This document shows, one piece after another, positions 1 to 5,322 of a DNA stretch of 6,369 nt. Positions within the stretch are counted from its first letter, which is position 1. Each line of letters starts with the position of its first letter. Under the pieces are notes generated by a model, which searched no databases, had not been told where the DNA came from, and was given only the letters and a program-made list of their open reading frames with translations. The position numbers were made by a program, and so were the translations under genes. The stretch is taken from positions 1 through 6,369 of the forward strand of contig DATDBU010000008.1 in the NCBI GenBank assembly GCA_036524675.1. The letters are read 5' to 3'. This DNA comes from DATDAW01 sp036524675. GTDB lineage: Bacteria; Verrucomicrobiota; Verrucomicrobiia; Chthoniobacterales; DASVRZ01.

Positions 1-1
1 C

Positions 2-175
2 TTCACTCCCATCGCAGAAAAACTCAGCGCCAACGAGACGAAGATCGTGGACGAACTCCTAGCTGTCCAAGGCAAGCCCGTTGACATCAGCGGCTACTAC
101 CAGCCCGACGAAGCCAAAGCAAGTGCCGCCCTGCGCCCGAGTGGGACGTTCAACGGAATCCTCGCAACGCTGTGA
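2..175 (+). CDS. icd: Monomeric NADP-dependent isocitrate dehydrogenase, C-terminal fragment
   Basis: The gene is cut by the left edge of the window; the last 57 codons are visible in frame 2 and end with TGA at 173-175. The encoded tail contains GKPVDISGYYQPDEAKASA followed by LRPSGTFNGILATL, which closely resembles the conserved C-terminus of the monomeric (about 740-residue) class of isocitrate dehydrogenase, where a 'PVDIGGYY-PD--KA---MRPS-T-N' pattern ends the protein. The family oxidatively decarboxylates isocitrate to 2-oxoglutarate with NADP+ in the cytoplasmic TCA cycle. A strong intrinsic terminator starts 29 bases after the stop, so this is the last gene of its transcript. Identification rests on recognising this tail only; catalytic residues lie outside the window. 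Confidence 0.88.
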   Translation, partial: FTPIAEKLSANETKIVDELLAVQGKPVDISGYYQPDEAKASAALRPSGTFNGILATL

Positions 176-204
176 GACTCCGCAGCTACAACTTCTGAAT
201 TCCC

Positions 205-242
205 AACTCCCGTCAGTCGCTGCAGCTGGCGGGAGTTTTTTT
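205..242 (+). terminator. Rho-independent terminator after icd
   Basis: A 12-bp stem (AACTCCCGTCAG at 205-216 pairing with CTGGCGGGAGTT at 226-237, one G:T pair) encloses a 9-base loop. It runs directly into a run of seven T residues at 236-242. The position 30 bases behind the icd stop and the classical GC-stem plus U-tract make this a confident intrinsic terminator. It also insulates the downstream TIR gene from icd transcription. Confidence 0.92.
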
Positions 243-406
243 CGTCTTGTAAAAAAATTCCACATAGACGTCCCCATTTACCAAATGATAGTAGAGGGAT
301 GCTCTATGGTTGACGCGGGAATTTTGGAGTTTTGGTGGAATGGGGACCAGTGTGCGCTCCTGTCAACCACTCGGCATCACGAGATGGACCCGCAAGGCCC
401 TCTCCT

Positions 407-1882
407 ATGAGCCAGTATCCACTTGCCTTCATGAGTTACGTCCGTTTCGACGACCAGCACGAGAACGGTCGGCTGACGCAGTTTTGTGAGCGTCTCAGCG
501 GCGAGGTGCGCATGCAGACTGGGGAGAAGTTCCACATCTTCCAGGATCGGAACGACATCGCTTGGGGCCAGCAATGGAAGCAACGCATAGACGAGTCGCT
601 GGATACCATCACTTTCCTCATCCCGATGATCACGCCCGGGTTCTTCAAGAGCTCAGCCTGCCGGGGGGAACTCGAACGATTTCTACAGCGAGAGAAAAAC
701 TTGGGTCGCGGCGACCTGATCCTTCCCGTCTATTATGTCGAGTGCTCGATCCTGAGTGACGAGGCGAAGCGAGAGAGAGACCTGCTGGCGAAAACCATCG
801 CCGCGCGCCAATTCGCCGACTGGCGGGAGCTGCGCTTTGAGCCATTCGCTTCGCCGGAGGTCGGCAAGACACTGGCCGGGATGGCCCGGCAGATCGTCGA
901 GGCGTTGGACCGCAGTCGGCCCGCGCCATCACAGACAGTCCCTGCCAAGCCCGCTGCCGTGCCTGACAGTGCTGGCTCGCAGACCGAGACTCGAGCGATT
1001 GAGCCGCGCGGAGAACCCTCCGCGATAGCCGCCCAACCTGTTCACGGCCCAACACGAAAGACCGAACCGCCCACGCGCGTAGTCGATGCGCTTCATCGGG
1101 GCGATCACACGACGCTCACCGAGGCGATCAAAGCTGCCAAAGCTGGCGACAGGATTCTCATTCGACCCGGTCTATACAAAGAAGGCGTTGTGATTGATAA
1201 GCCTGTCGAGATTGTTGGCGACGGCGAGCCGGGTGAAGTCGTGATCGAGGCCTCAGGCAATGATGTCGTTTTGTTTCAAGCTACCATGGGCCGGATCACG
1301 AATCTGACCCTTCGCCAGGCTGGCGAGGGCGATTGGTCCTGCGTCGACATCGCGCAAGGACGGCTCGATCTGGAAGAGTGCGATATCACCAGTCAAAGCC
1401 TGTCTTGCGTGGCAATCCAAGGCGGAGCTGACCCGCGGTTGCGCCGCAACCGAATCCACGATGGGAAGGGTGTCGGCGTCTTTGTTTACGAGAACGGCCA
1501 AGGCACGCTGGAGGACAACGACATCTTCGCCAACGCGCTTATGGGCGTGGGGATTGCGACCGGCGGCAATCCCACCCTCCGCCGCAACCGCATCCACGAT
1601 GGGAAGGATGTCGGCGTCCTTGTTTACGAGAACGGCCAAGGCACGCTGGAGGACAACGACATCTTCGCCAACGCGAACTCGGGCGTGCAGATCAAGACCG
1701 GCGGTAATCCTACCCTCCGCCGCAACCGCATTTCGAAAAACGGTTATAAAGCCGTGTTGGTTTACGAGGGAGGGGCTGGCGTACTCGAGGACAATGACCT
1801 CCGCGGGAATGAAGGAGGGGCACTGGATATCGCTACCGACTGCAAGGGTAAAGTGACGCGCGCTCGAAACCAAGAATCGTGA
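407..1882 (+). CDS. TIR-domain / right-handed beta-helix fusion protein (putative NADase effector)
   Basis: The 491-residue protein starts at ATG 407 (MSQYPLAFMSYVRFDD). Residues about 5-130 form a bacterial TIR domain: beta-A FMSY motif, FQDRNDIAWGQQW box-like loop at 45-57, and S-S-A-C-R-G-E-L at 82-89, where E88 matches the catalytic glutamate of NAD-hydrolysing TIRs. Residues about 170-224 are a Pro/Ala/Glu-rich linker. From about 225 to 485 runs a pectin-lyase-like parallel beta-helix, opening with the typical LTEAIKAAKAGDRILIRPG-LY segment and continuing with coils of the form NPTLRRNRIHDGK, VGVLVYENGQGTLEDNDIF. No signal peptide or membrane segment is seen, so it is probably cytoplasmic. 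Family knowledge suggests NAD+ cleavage, with the helix as sensor or scaffold; this is inference. A TTG at 332 extends the frame by 25 residues, but those precede the domain and look non-coding. Only a weak AAGG (394-397) precedes ATG 407. The gene is isolated: a terminator lies upstream and repeats downstream. Confidence 0.9.
   Translation: MSQYPLAFMSYVRFDDQHENGRLTQFCERLSGEVRMQTGEKFHIFQDRNDIAWGQQWKQRIDESLDTITFLIPMITPGFFKSSACRGELERFLQREKNLGRGDLILPVYYVECSILSDEAKRERDLLAKTIAARQFADWRELRFEPFASPEVGKTLAGMARQIVEALDRSRPAPSQTVPAKPAAVPDSAGSQTETRAIEPRGEPSAIAAQPVHGPTRKTEPPTRVVDALHRGDHTTLTEAIKAAKAGDRILIRPGLYKEGVVIDKPVEIVGDGEPGEVVIEASGNDVVLFQATMGRITNLTLRQAGEGDWSCVDIAQGRLDLEECDITSQSLSCVAIQGGADPRLRRNRIHDGKGVGVFVYENGQGTLEDNDIFANALMGVGIATGGNPTLRRNRIHDGKDVGVLVYENGQGTLEDNDIFANANSGVQIKTGGNPTLRRNRISKNGYKAVLVYEGGAGVLEDNDLRGNEGGALDIATDCKGKVTRARNQES
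1442..1813 (+). repeat. 138-bp (46-codon) tandem repeats inside the beta-helix coding region
   Basis: Three units with exact 138-base spacing begin at 1442, 1580 and 1718. The first 96 bases of units 1 and 2 (1442-1537 and 1580-1675) differ at only 3 positions, while the remaining 42 bases are more diverged and unit 3 is clearly older. Each unit encodes about two beta-helix coils (RRNRIHDGK-VGV-VYENGQGTLEDNDIFANA). Near-identity at the DNA level, including third codon positions, indicates a recent duplication or gene conversion that can change helix length in whole coils. Confidence 0.93.
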
Positions 1883-1893
1883 TTAACTGCAAA

Positions 1894-1926
1894 CGGTTGC
1901 GGTGCAATACAACCAAATCGCAACCG
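1894..1926. other. Perfect 8-bp inverted repeat behind the TIR gene
   Basis: CGGTTGCG (1894-1901) is the exact reverse complement of CGCAACCG (1919-1926), with a 17-base loop. It begins 11 bases after the TIR-gene stop, where a terminator would be expected. No T-run follows on the + strand (the next bases are GGGAGTCGGGG), so it is at best a weak or factor-dependent terminator. The right arm also belongs to the neighbouring GCAACCGGG repeat, so the pairing may be incidental. Confidence 0.4.
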
Positions 1927-1970
1927 GGGAGTCGGGGTCAGCAACCGGGAGTCGGGGGAGTCGGGGTCAG
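1920..1970 (+). repeat. Tandem GCAACCGGG / GAGTCGGGGTCAG repeats
   Basis: GCAACCGGG occurs at 1920-1928 and 1941-1949, each followed by a GAGTCGGG core. The 13-mer GAGTCGGGGTCAG is present exactly at 1929-1941 and 1958-1970, with a partial copy (GAGTCGGGGG) at 1949-1958. The short G-rich tandem array leads directly into the left direct repeat of the MITE-like element. It resembles dispersed intergenic repeats of the REP type, but dispersal cannot be verified from one window. Confidence 0.8.
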
Positions 1971-2068
1971 GCGTGAATGGCGCTAAGATAAGGCGGGTTT
2001 AGGACGTTTTGCCGCAGAGGGAAATCATCCCAAAGTGTACTTAACTTCGCGCCATTCGGGTCAGGCGT
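1964..2068. mobile_element. 83-bp MITE-like element with 18-bp terminal inverted repeats and 11-bp flanking duplications
   Basis: The element spans 1975-2057. Its left end reads GAATGGCGCTAAGATAAG; the reverse complement of its right end reads GAATGGCGCGAAGTTAAG. That is 16 of 18 identical, with the outer nine perfect. It is bordered on both sides by the identical 11-mer GGGTCAGGCGT (1964-1974 and 2058-2068), as expected of a target-site duplication. Removing the element plus one 11-mer restores a continuous repeat-like sequence (GGGTCAGGCGT followed by CAAATTCTGAC). The interior of about 47 bp cannot encode a transposase, so it would be non-autonomous. No insertion-sequence family is assigned. 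Confidence 0.72.
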
Positions 2069-2079
2069 CAAATTCTGAC
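2063..2079. repeat. Palindromic 17-mer, copy 1 (AGGCGTCAAATTCTGAC)
   Basis: This 17-mer recurs at 2388-2404 as AGGCGTCAAATCTTGAC, 15 of 17 identical and in the same orientation. Each copy ends in a hyphenated palindrome (GTCA..TGAC here, GTCAA..TTGAC in copy 2). The palindromic symmetry is kept in both copies although the centre differs. It overlaps the right direct repeat of the MITE-like element. Confidence 0.65.
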
Positions 2080-2266
2080 TACATCCGTTCACTACACCAG
2101 GCGTTCGGGCCCTTGCCTGCCGATGGAGTGACGCATCCCGGCGGACCAATGGGGGCGTGGCAGGTCCTGCCGCTGCTCTCCCGTACCGAACTCGAAAGGG
2201 TGCATCAAACTCAACCTGCCAGCAGCTAAGAACTCCTCAGACGATGCCAGGGGCACTGTCAAACAA

Positions 2267-2329
2267 GCAAAGAGCTCCGGCATCCGGGCAAAAGACTCGG
2301 ACGGACGGGCAAAAAGCAATCTCGATCGG
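2267..2329 (+). repeat. Three degenerate 21-bp tandem units
   Basis: Units at 2267-2287, 2288-2308 and 2309-2329 all begin GCAAA and end CGG, with a variable middle. Read on the + strand in the phase of the unit start, they give heptapeptides AKSSGIR, AKDSDGR and AKSNLDR. On the minus strand the same bases give an FARxxEx heptad pattern. A 21-bp period keeps any reading frame, suggesting either a decayed heptad-repeat gene or a non-coding minisatellite. The units are similar but not identical, so the array is old. Confidence 0.7.
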
Positions 2330-2341
2330 GAGAACAACACC

Positions 2342-2485
2342 ATGCCCGCCGAAAAAAAACTTCCTCGGGGTGAATTGGGATCAGAGAAGGCGTCAAATCT
2401 TGACAAACATTGCCGGATGGTGCGCCGGCTATGTAAAGTCCGCGTCGTTCTCCCCCTCACTGACGCGATCCAACGGGTGCAATGA
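2342..2485 (+). CDS. Possible small ORF of 47 residues (doubtful)
   Basis: ATG 2342 follows GGGAG at 2328-2332 by nine bases and opens a 47-codon frame ending with TGA 2483-2485. The product starts MPAEKKLPRGELGSEKAS and is basic (many Lys and Arg), with no signal peptide or known domain. It lies in the same phase as the 21-bp units directly upstream, so it may be the tail of a longer decayed heptad-repeat frame. The Shine-Dalgarno-like match is the only positive evidence and could be chance. Confidence 0.2.
   Translation: MPAEKKLPRGELGSEKASNLDKHCRMVRRLCKVRVVLPLTDAIQRVQ
2388..2404. repeat. Palindromic 17-mer, copy 2 (AGGCGTCAAATCTTGAC)
   Basis: This is the partner of the 17-mer at 2063-2079, about 325 bp away in direct orientation. 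It contains the perfect 5-bp arms GTCAA and TTGAC around ATC. The pair could be ends of a decayed element or copies of a protein-binding site; the sequence alone does not decide. Confidence 0.6.
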
Positions 2486-2557
2486 GCGGCTCACGAGAGT
2501 CATTTTCTCTCCTGTGCCAGGAGGGCTCTTCATTTCGCCAGTTTGCGGAGGGGTGGG

Positions 2558-2595
2558 TCGCAGGTTTCGAGACGCGCGCGTTTTGAGTCCTGCGA
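2558..2595 (-). other. Inverted repeat downstream of vapC
   Basis: TCGCAGG (2558-2564) pairs exactly with CCTGCGA (2589-2595) around a 24-base loop that itself holds the 10-base palindrome ACGCGCGCGT (2572-2581). It lies 11 bases beyond the vapC stop in the direction of vapBC transcription. There is no U-tract on the minus strand after the stem, so termination is possible but unproven. Confidence 0.35.
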
Positions 2596-2605
2596 GTATT
2601 GAATG

Positions 2606-3004
2606 TCACTCCACCCAATTCTCCAACACCAAGTTGGGCACTCGTGCGAATTCGGTGGTGTTTCCCGTTACGAGAGTGACGTCGACCGCCAAAGCCTGGC
2701 CCGCCAGGAGAAGATCGTAGGGCCCAATTGGCCGACCTACCTTTTCCAAGTGCCAGCGCACTTGGGCCGCTCGCAGGGCAGAGTCCTGGTCGAAGGGAAG
2801 CACGTGCATGGGAGCAATGAACGTCTCCACTTTCCGGCGTTCCTCCTCCGGTCGACGGCAACACTCTACTCCGGACAAGAGCTCAAAGATGCTGACTACG
2901 GAAATCCCGCAATCATCCGGCCGCACCGCTTGCAGCCGCTCTCGCACGCGAAGACTGCCGCGCAGGACCGCGATGCAAACGTCCGTATCGAGTAGATACT
3001 TCAC
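2606..3004 (-). CDS. vapC: VapC-type PIN-domain ribonuclease toxin
   Basis: The 132-residue protein has the usual VapC length and all PIN-domain landmarks: N-terminal KYLLDTD with D6, SIFELLSG with E41, IGPYDLLLAGQA with D97, and LVTGNTTEFARV with N115, ending in the typical LVLENW tail. PIN toxins are Mg2+-dependent endoribonucleases that cleave tRNA or rRNA and stop translation unless held by the cognate antitoxin. The acidic metal-binding residues are intact, so an active enzyme is expected. The start is GTG at 3004-3002; its bases overlap the TGA of vapB as GTGA, giving a 4-base overlap and translational coupling, which favours antitoxin-first synthesis. No strong Shine-Dalgarno precedes it, consistent with coupling. 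The RNA target cannot be read from the sequence. Confidence 0.94.
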   Translation of the reverse strand: MKYLLDTDVCIAVLRGSLRVRERLQAVRPDDCGISVVSIFELLSGVECCRRPEEERRKVETFIAPMHVLPFDQDSALRAAQVRWHLEKVGRPIGPYDLLLAGQALAVDVTLVTGNTTEFARVPNLVLENWVE

Positions 3005-3234
3005 GTGTCCAAGGACGGCGATGGCGGCAAAGCACCTTGATCCAGTCGCCCGAACGAATCATCCGTGATGACGATATTCTCAAAATAGCCTTCTGGCCAG
3101 GTGGACTCCTTCACCGGCTCCAGCAAAACCCCATCCCCCAACCGACGAACCGATACCTTCTCACCCGGCAACCGAAACTCCTTTGGCAGCCGCACTGCCT
3201 GGGAACGCCCATTCCTAAACAACGTTGTTGTCAT
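3001..3234 (-). CDS. vapB: VapB-type antitoxin (AbrB/SpoVT-like DNA-binding fold)
   Basis: The 77-residue protein starts at ATG 3234 with MTTTLFRNGRSQAVRLPKEF and continues as a swapped-hairpin (AbrB/MazE-type) DNA-binding domain through about residue 42. The 'NGRSQAVRLP' signature is typical of VapB antitoxins. Residues about 43-77 (WPEGYFENIVITDDSFGRLD and onward) form the acidic, aromatic tail that in this family wraps the PIN toxin. It is the first gene of the operon and overlaps vapC by four bases. The frame stays open for 13 more codons (to TTG 3273), but that would add residues outside the fold and read through the promoter and palindrome, so ATG 3234 is preferred. VapB together with VapC is expected to repress its own promoter. 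Confidence 0.92.
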   Translation of the reverse strand: MTTTLFRNGRSQAVRLPKEFRLPGEKVSVRRLGDGVLLEPVKESTWPEGYFENIVITDDSFGRLDQGALPPSPSLDT

Positions 3235-3269
3235 ATATGGTATATGCCATTTTGAACACGAGATATCAA
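3235..3269 (-). promoter_or_regulatory. vapBC promoter with overlapping palindromic operator; possibly leaderless
   Basis: On the minus strand TTGATA (3269-3264) lies 17 bases from CATATA (3246-3241), a fair sigma-70-like pair. The -10 lies inside a 14-base near-perfect palindrome (+ strand ATGGTATATGCCAT, 3237-3250, one T:G mismatch pair), a natural VapB binding site. Only six bases separate the -10 from the vapB ATG, so transcription would begin at or very near the start codon. No Shine-Dalgarno is visible upstream, consistent with a leaderless message. The assignment is by consensus reading only. Confidence 0.5.
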
Positions 3270-3298
3270 GCATCTAAGGGCATGGGGTCGGTGTTAGG

Positions 3299-3339
3299 GC
3301 CAGCCTGCAAAATTTGACTATTTGCAAAGGGAGGCTGGC
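3299..3339. other. Composite hairpin at the 5' edge of the receptor gene
   Basis: GCCAGCCT (3299-3306) pairs with AGGCTGGC (3332-3339), and an inner GCAAA (3307-3311) pairs with TTTGC (3321-3325), leaving a 9-base loop and a six-base bulge (AAAGGG). The structure sits in the vapB-receptor intergenic region and spans the only upstream in-frame start codon of the receptor (TTG 3322). It could be a rearrangement scar, a regulatory stem-loop or a remnant of an inserted repeat. Confidence 0.5.
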
Positions 3340-5322
3340 AAGAGCGGGGTTGAGCCGCAGGCTCTCTCAGCTCAGTCCCCAGATTATACCAACGAATTGG
3401 AGACGATGATCGTTTCGTCGCAACGAAGCATCATCGAGGAGTCTGTTTCGATCGATGAATGGAGCGGCGACGACGTTCGGCTTCGCGGCATTGAAAAGCT
3501 GGAAGACCTCCAAAGCCGCGCGCCAAACATGGTCGCCCGCTCAGGCGGAGCTCGCTCGTTGAATCAGGTGCTCGGCTTTCGCGGAATGGTGAACAACCCC
3601 CTCTATGGCGAGCCCGCCGTCGCTCTCTATGTCGACGACGTTCCCTATGCCTCCACTTTTAGCTACGACACGTCGCTGCTGGATATTGATATTGACCATG
3701 TGGAAATTTACCGCGGCCCGCAATTCACTCGCTGGGGGCGCCGGGGCGCCATGGGCTTGATCTCGATCCAGTCCATACAGCCGGGAGACAGACTGGGAGT
3801 GCGCGCGGAGGCAAGTTACGCCAGCCACGATGAGCAATCCGTAAAGATGCGTCTCGACGGGCCGCTCGCTCCAGGGCTGGGATTCACTCTTAGTGGCGGA
3901 TATTCGCGCCGCGATGGCTATCTTGACAACGACTTGCTAAACATCAGCCCGGACCAGCAGGAAGCTTTCGTGGGCCGGTTCAGCCTGCTGTGGCGACCCA
4001 CCGGCGCTCTGGAAATCCAGATTATCGCCAGCACCCAGCGATACGACGACGGCGTCCAGCGCTATACCAACCTTGATTCCACTCCCGAAACCATCGAACA
4101 CGACTTCAGCGGCGTGACCAAAGGCCATTCGGACGTGCAATCGGCGCGGATCCGCTACACTAGCGACGGTCTCATGTTCACATCGATCACCGCCCGACGC
4201 GGTTTCCGGCTCGATCCCGCCAGCTTCGATCTAGATTTCAGCCCGCTGCCGTTCCTTGTCGCATCCGTTGTCGCGGACCAGGTTCAGTACAGCCAGGAGT
4301 TTCGCCTCCAGCCGTCGCACGAGAGCGCGGCGCTCGACTGGTTCGCGGGCGCCTATGCTTCTTGGACACAGCTCGATCTGCGAGTAGATGACAACATTTT
4401 CCACGGCGACACCGACTTTAACGATAAAACGGTGGCTTTGTTCGGCGAGATCACGCGAAAATTCGACAGTGGAGTGGAGCTAACTTTGGGCCTCCGGGGT
4501 GAATTGGTCGAAAAATCCGCGGATCGATCCCTGCGCAACCCCGACGGTTCAATTGGTAGGAGAAACCGCCACCGCACCGACTCCAGTCTTAGCCCCAAAC
4601 TCACGGTAGCCAAACGCATCGGCGCCAGCCTTCTCGTCTACGCCAGCAGCGCGATCAGCAGCCGCCCGGGATCCTACTCGGCATTCAACTTTAACCCTGA
4701 GCTCAACAGCGCCGACTCCGAACAGACTTGGGCTAACGAAATCGGAGCCAAAGCCAGTCTGCTAGACGACAGACTGGAAATTTCGCTCACCGGATTCTGG
4801 TACGAAATAAATGACTATCAGATCGAACGATACGTCCTCAGCGGCTTTGGCATTTTTACGGCGGACAAAGTGTCATCACGCGGCGTCGAGCTGGAAATTC
4901 TATCCCACCCCGTCCAGGGGCTGGAACTCTCCGCGGCAGTCGGCTATGTCAATGCCAGATTCCAGGACTATCACGACCCCTCCACCGGTGTGGATTTGGC
5001 GGGTCGCCACCCACCATACATCCCGGACTTCACCGCCAATTTTTCTGCGCAATACCGGCATCCTTCCGGCCTGATAGCCCGTGTCGAATGGCTGCTGACG
5101 GGCCGCGCGTTTTTCGACGATTCCAATTCCGCGAGCGGTGCGCAAAACGCCTACGGCATTCTGAATGCAAGGATTGGTTTCGAAGAAAAGCATTGGAGCG
5201 TTTACCTCTACGGCAAAAACCTCGCCAGTGCCGAGTACTACACGCTCAAACTCCCCACTCTCGGTGTCGGAATCACGGGCGAACCGCAAAGCATCGGCGC
5301 GATGGTCGCGTTGAACTTCTAG
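3322..5322 (+). CDS. TonB-dependent outer-membrane receptor, apparently lacking its 5' end
   Basis: The frame encodes up to 666 residues. LETMIVS at about 26-32 resembles a TonB box. A plug domain follows to about residue 150, with VALYVDDVPYAS and the plug-closing HVEIYRGPQFTRWGRRGAMG motif. A long series of amphipathic strands of the 22-stranded barrel ends in the terminal Phe (VALNF) required for outer-membrane assembly. The family imports siderophores, cobalamin or glycans using TonB/ExbBD energy; the substrate cannot be told here. The 5' end is odd: an in-frame TAG at 3295-3297 blocks extension, the only available starts are TTG 3322 and ATG 3406, neither with a good ribosome binding site, and no hydrophobic signal peptide precedes the TonB box. 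A remnant-like ALSAQS just before the mature start hints that the signal-peptide segment was lost. The frame is otherwise intact over 2 kb, so truncation is recent or expression uses an unseen start. Confidence 0.9.
   Translation: MQREAGKSGVEPQALSAQSPDYTNELETMIVSSQRSIIEESVSIDEWSGDDVRLRGIEKLEDLQSRAPNMVARSGGARSLNQVLGFRGMVNNPLYGEPAVALYVDDVPYASTFSYDTSLLDIDIDHVEIYRGPQFTRWGRRGAMGLISIQSIQPGDRLGVRAEASYASHDEQSVKMRLDGPLAPGLGFTLSGGYSRRDGYLDNDLLNISPDQQEAFVGRFSLLWRPTGALEIQIIASTQRYDDGVQRYTNLDSTPETIEHDFSGVTKGHSDVQSARIRYTSDGLMFTSITARRGFRLDPASFDLDFSPLPFLVASVVADQVQYSQEFRLQPSHESAALDWFAGAYASWTQLDLRVDDNIFHGDTDFNDKTVALFGEITRKFDSGVELTLGLRGELVEKSADRSLRNPDGSIGRRNRHRTDSSLSPKLTVAKRIGASLLVYASSAISSRPGSYSAFNFNPELNSADSEQTWANEIGAKASLLDDRLEISLTGFWYEINDYQIERYVLSGFGIFTADKVSSRGVELEILSHPVQGLELSAAVGYVNARFQDYHDPSTGVDLAGRHPPYIPDFTANFSAQYRHPSGLIARVEWLLTGRAFFDDSNSASGAQNAYGILNARIGFEEKHWSVYLYGKNLASAEYYTLKLPTLGVGITGEPQSIGAMVALNF

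Larger units (their letters stand above)
1883..2605. other. Repeat-rich spacer without a convincing gene
   Basis: This 723-bp stretch between the TIR gene and the 3' end of vapC holds no reading frame that I recognise. Open frames exist in several phases on both strands but look like low-information GC-biased translations. What it does contain is a series of short repeats and palindromes listed separately: GAGTCGGGGTCAG units, a MITE-like insertion, two palindromic 17-mers, 21-bp tandem units and an inverted repeat behind vapC. The pattern fits an accumulation site for non-autonomous mobile sequences between two accessory modules. Confidence 0.7.

Noticed and set aside
332..406. TTG-initiated 25-residue N-terminal extension of the TIR protein
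   Set aside because: The extra residues (Pro, Arg and Ser rich) precede the first TIR strand, have no family resemblance and start with a rare codon without a Shine-Dalgarno; ATG 407 places the start just before the domain as usual.
1442..1813. CRISPR array
   Set aside because: The direct repeats are 96-138 bp, contiguous, in frame and encode beta-helix coils; there are no short repeats with unique spacers and no cas genes.
1253..1873. 206-codon open frame on the minus strand
   Set aside because: It lies wholly antisense to the beta-helix repeats and merely mirrors their periodicity; no motif of its own.
2400..2435. TTGACA (2400-2405) with TATGTA (2430-2435) as a promoter
   Set aside because: The spacing is 24 bases, far outside the 16-18 range for sigma-70 promoters.
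2092..2460. 122-codon minus-strand frame in the spacer with FAR-type heptads
   Set aside because: The heptads come from the 21-bp repeat; the rest has no domain, and the start has no convincing signals. Kept only as a repeat observation.
2157..2720. 187-codon + strand frame crossing the spacer into vapC
   Set aside because: It overlaps the well-supported antisense vapC, has low-complexity basic/Ser composition and no recognisable domain or ribosome binding site.
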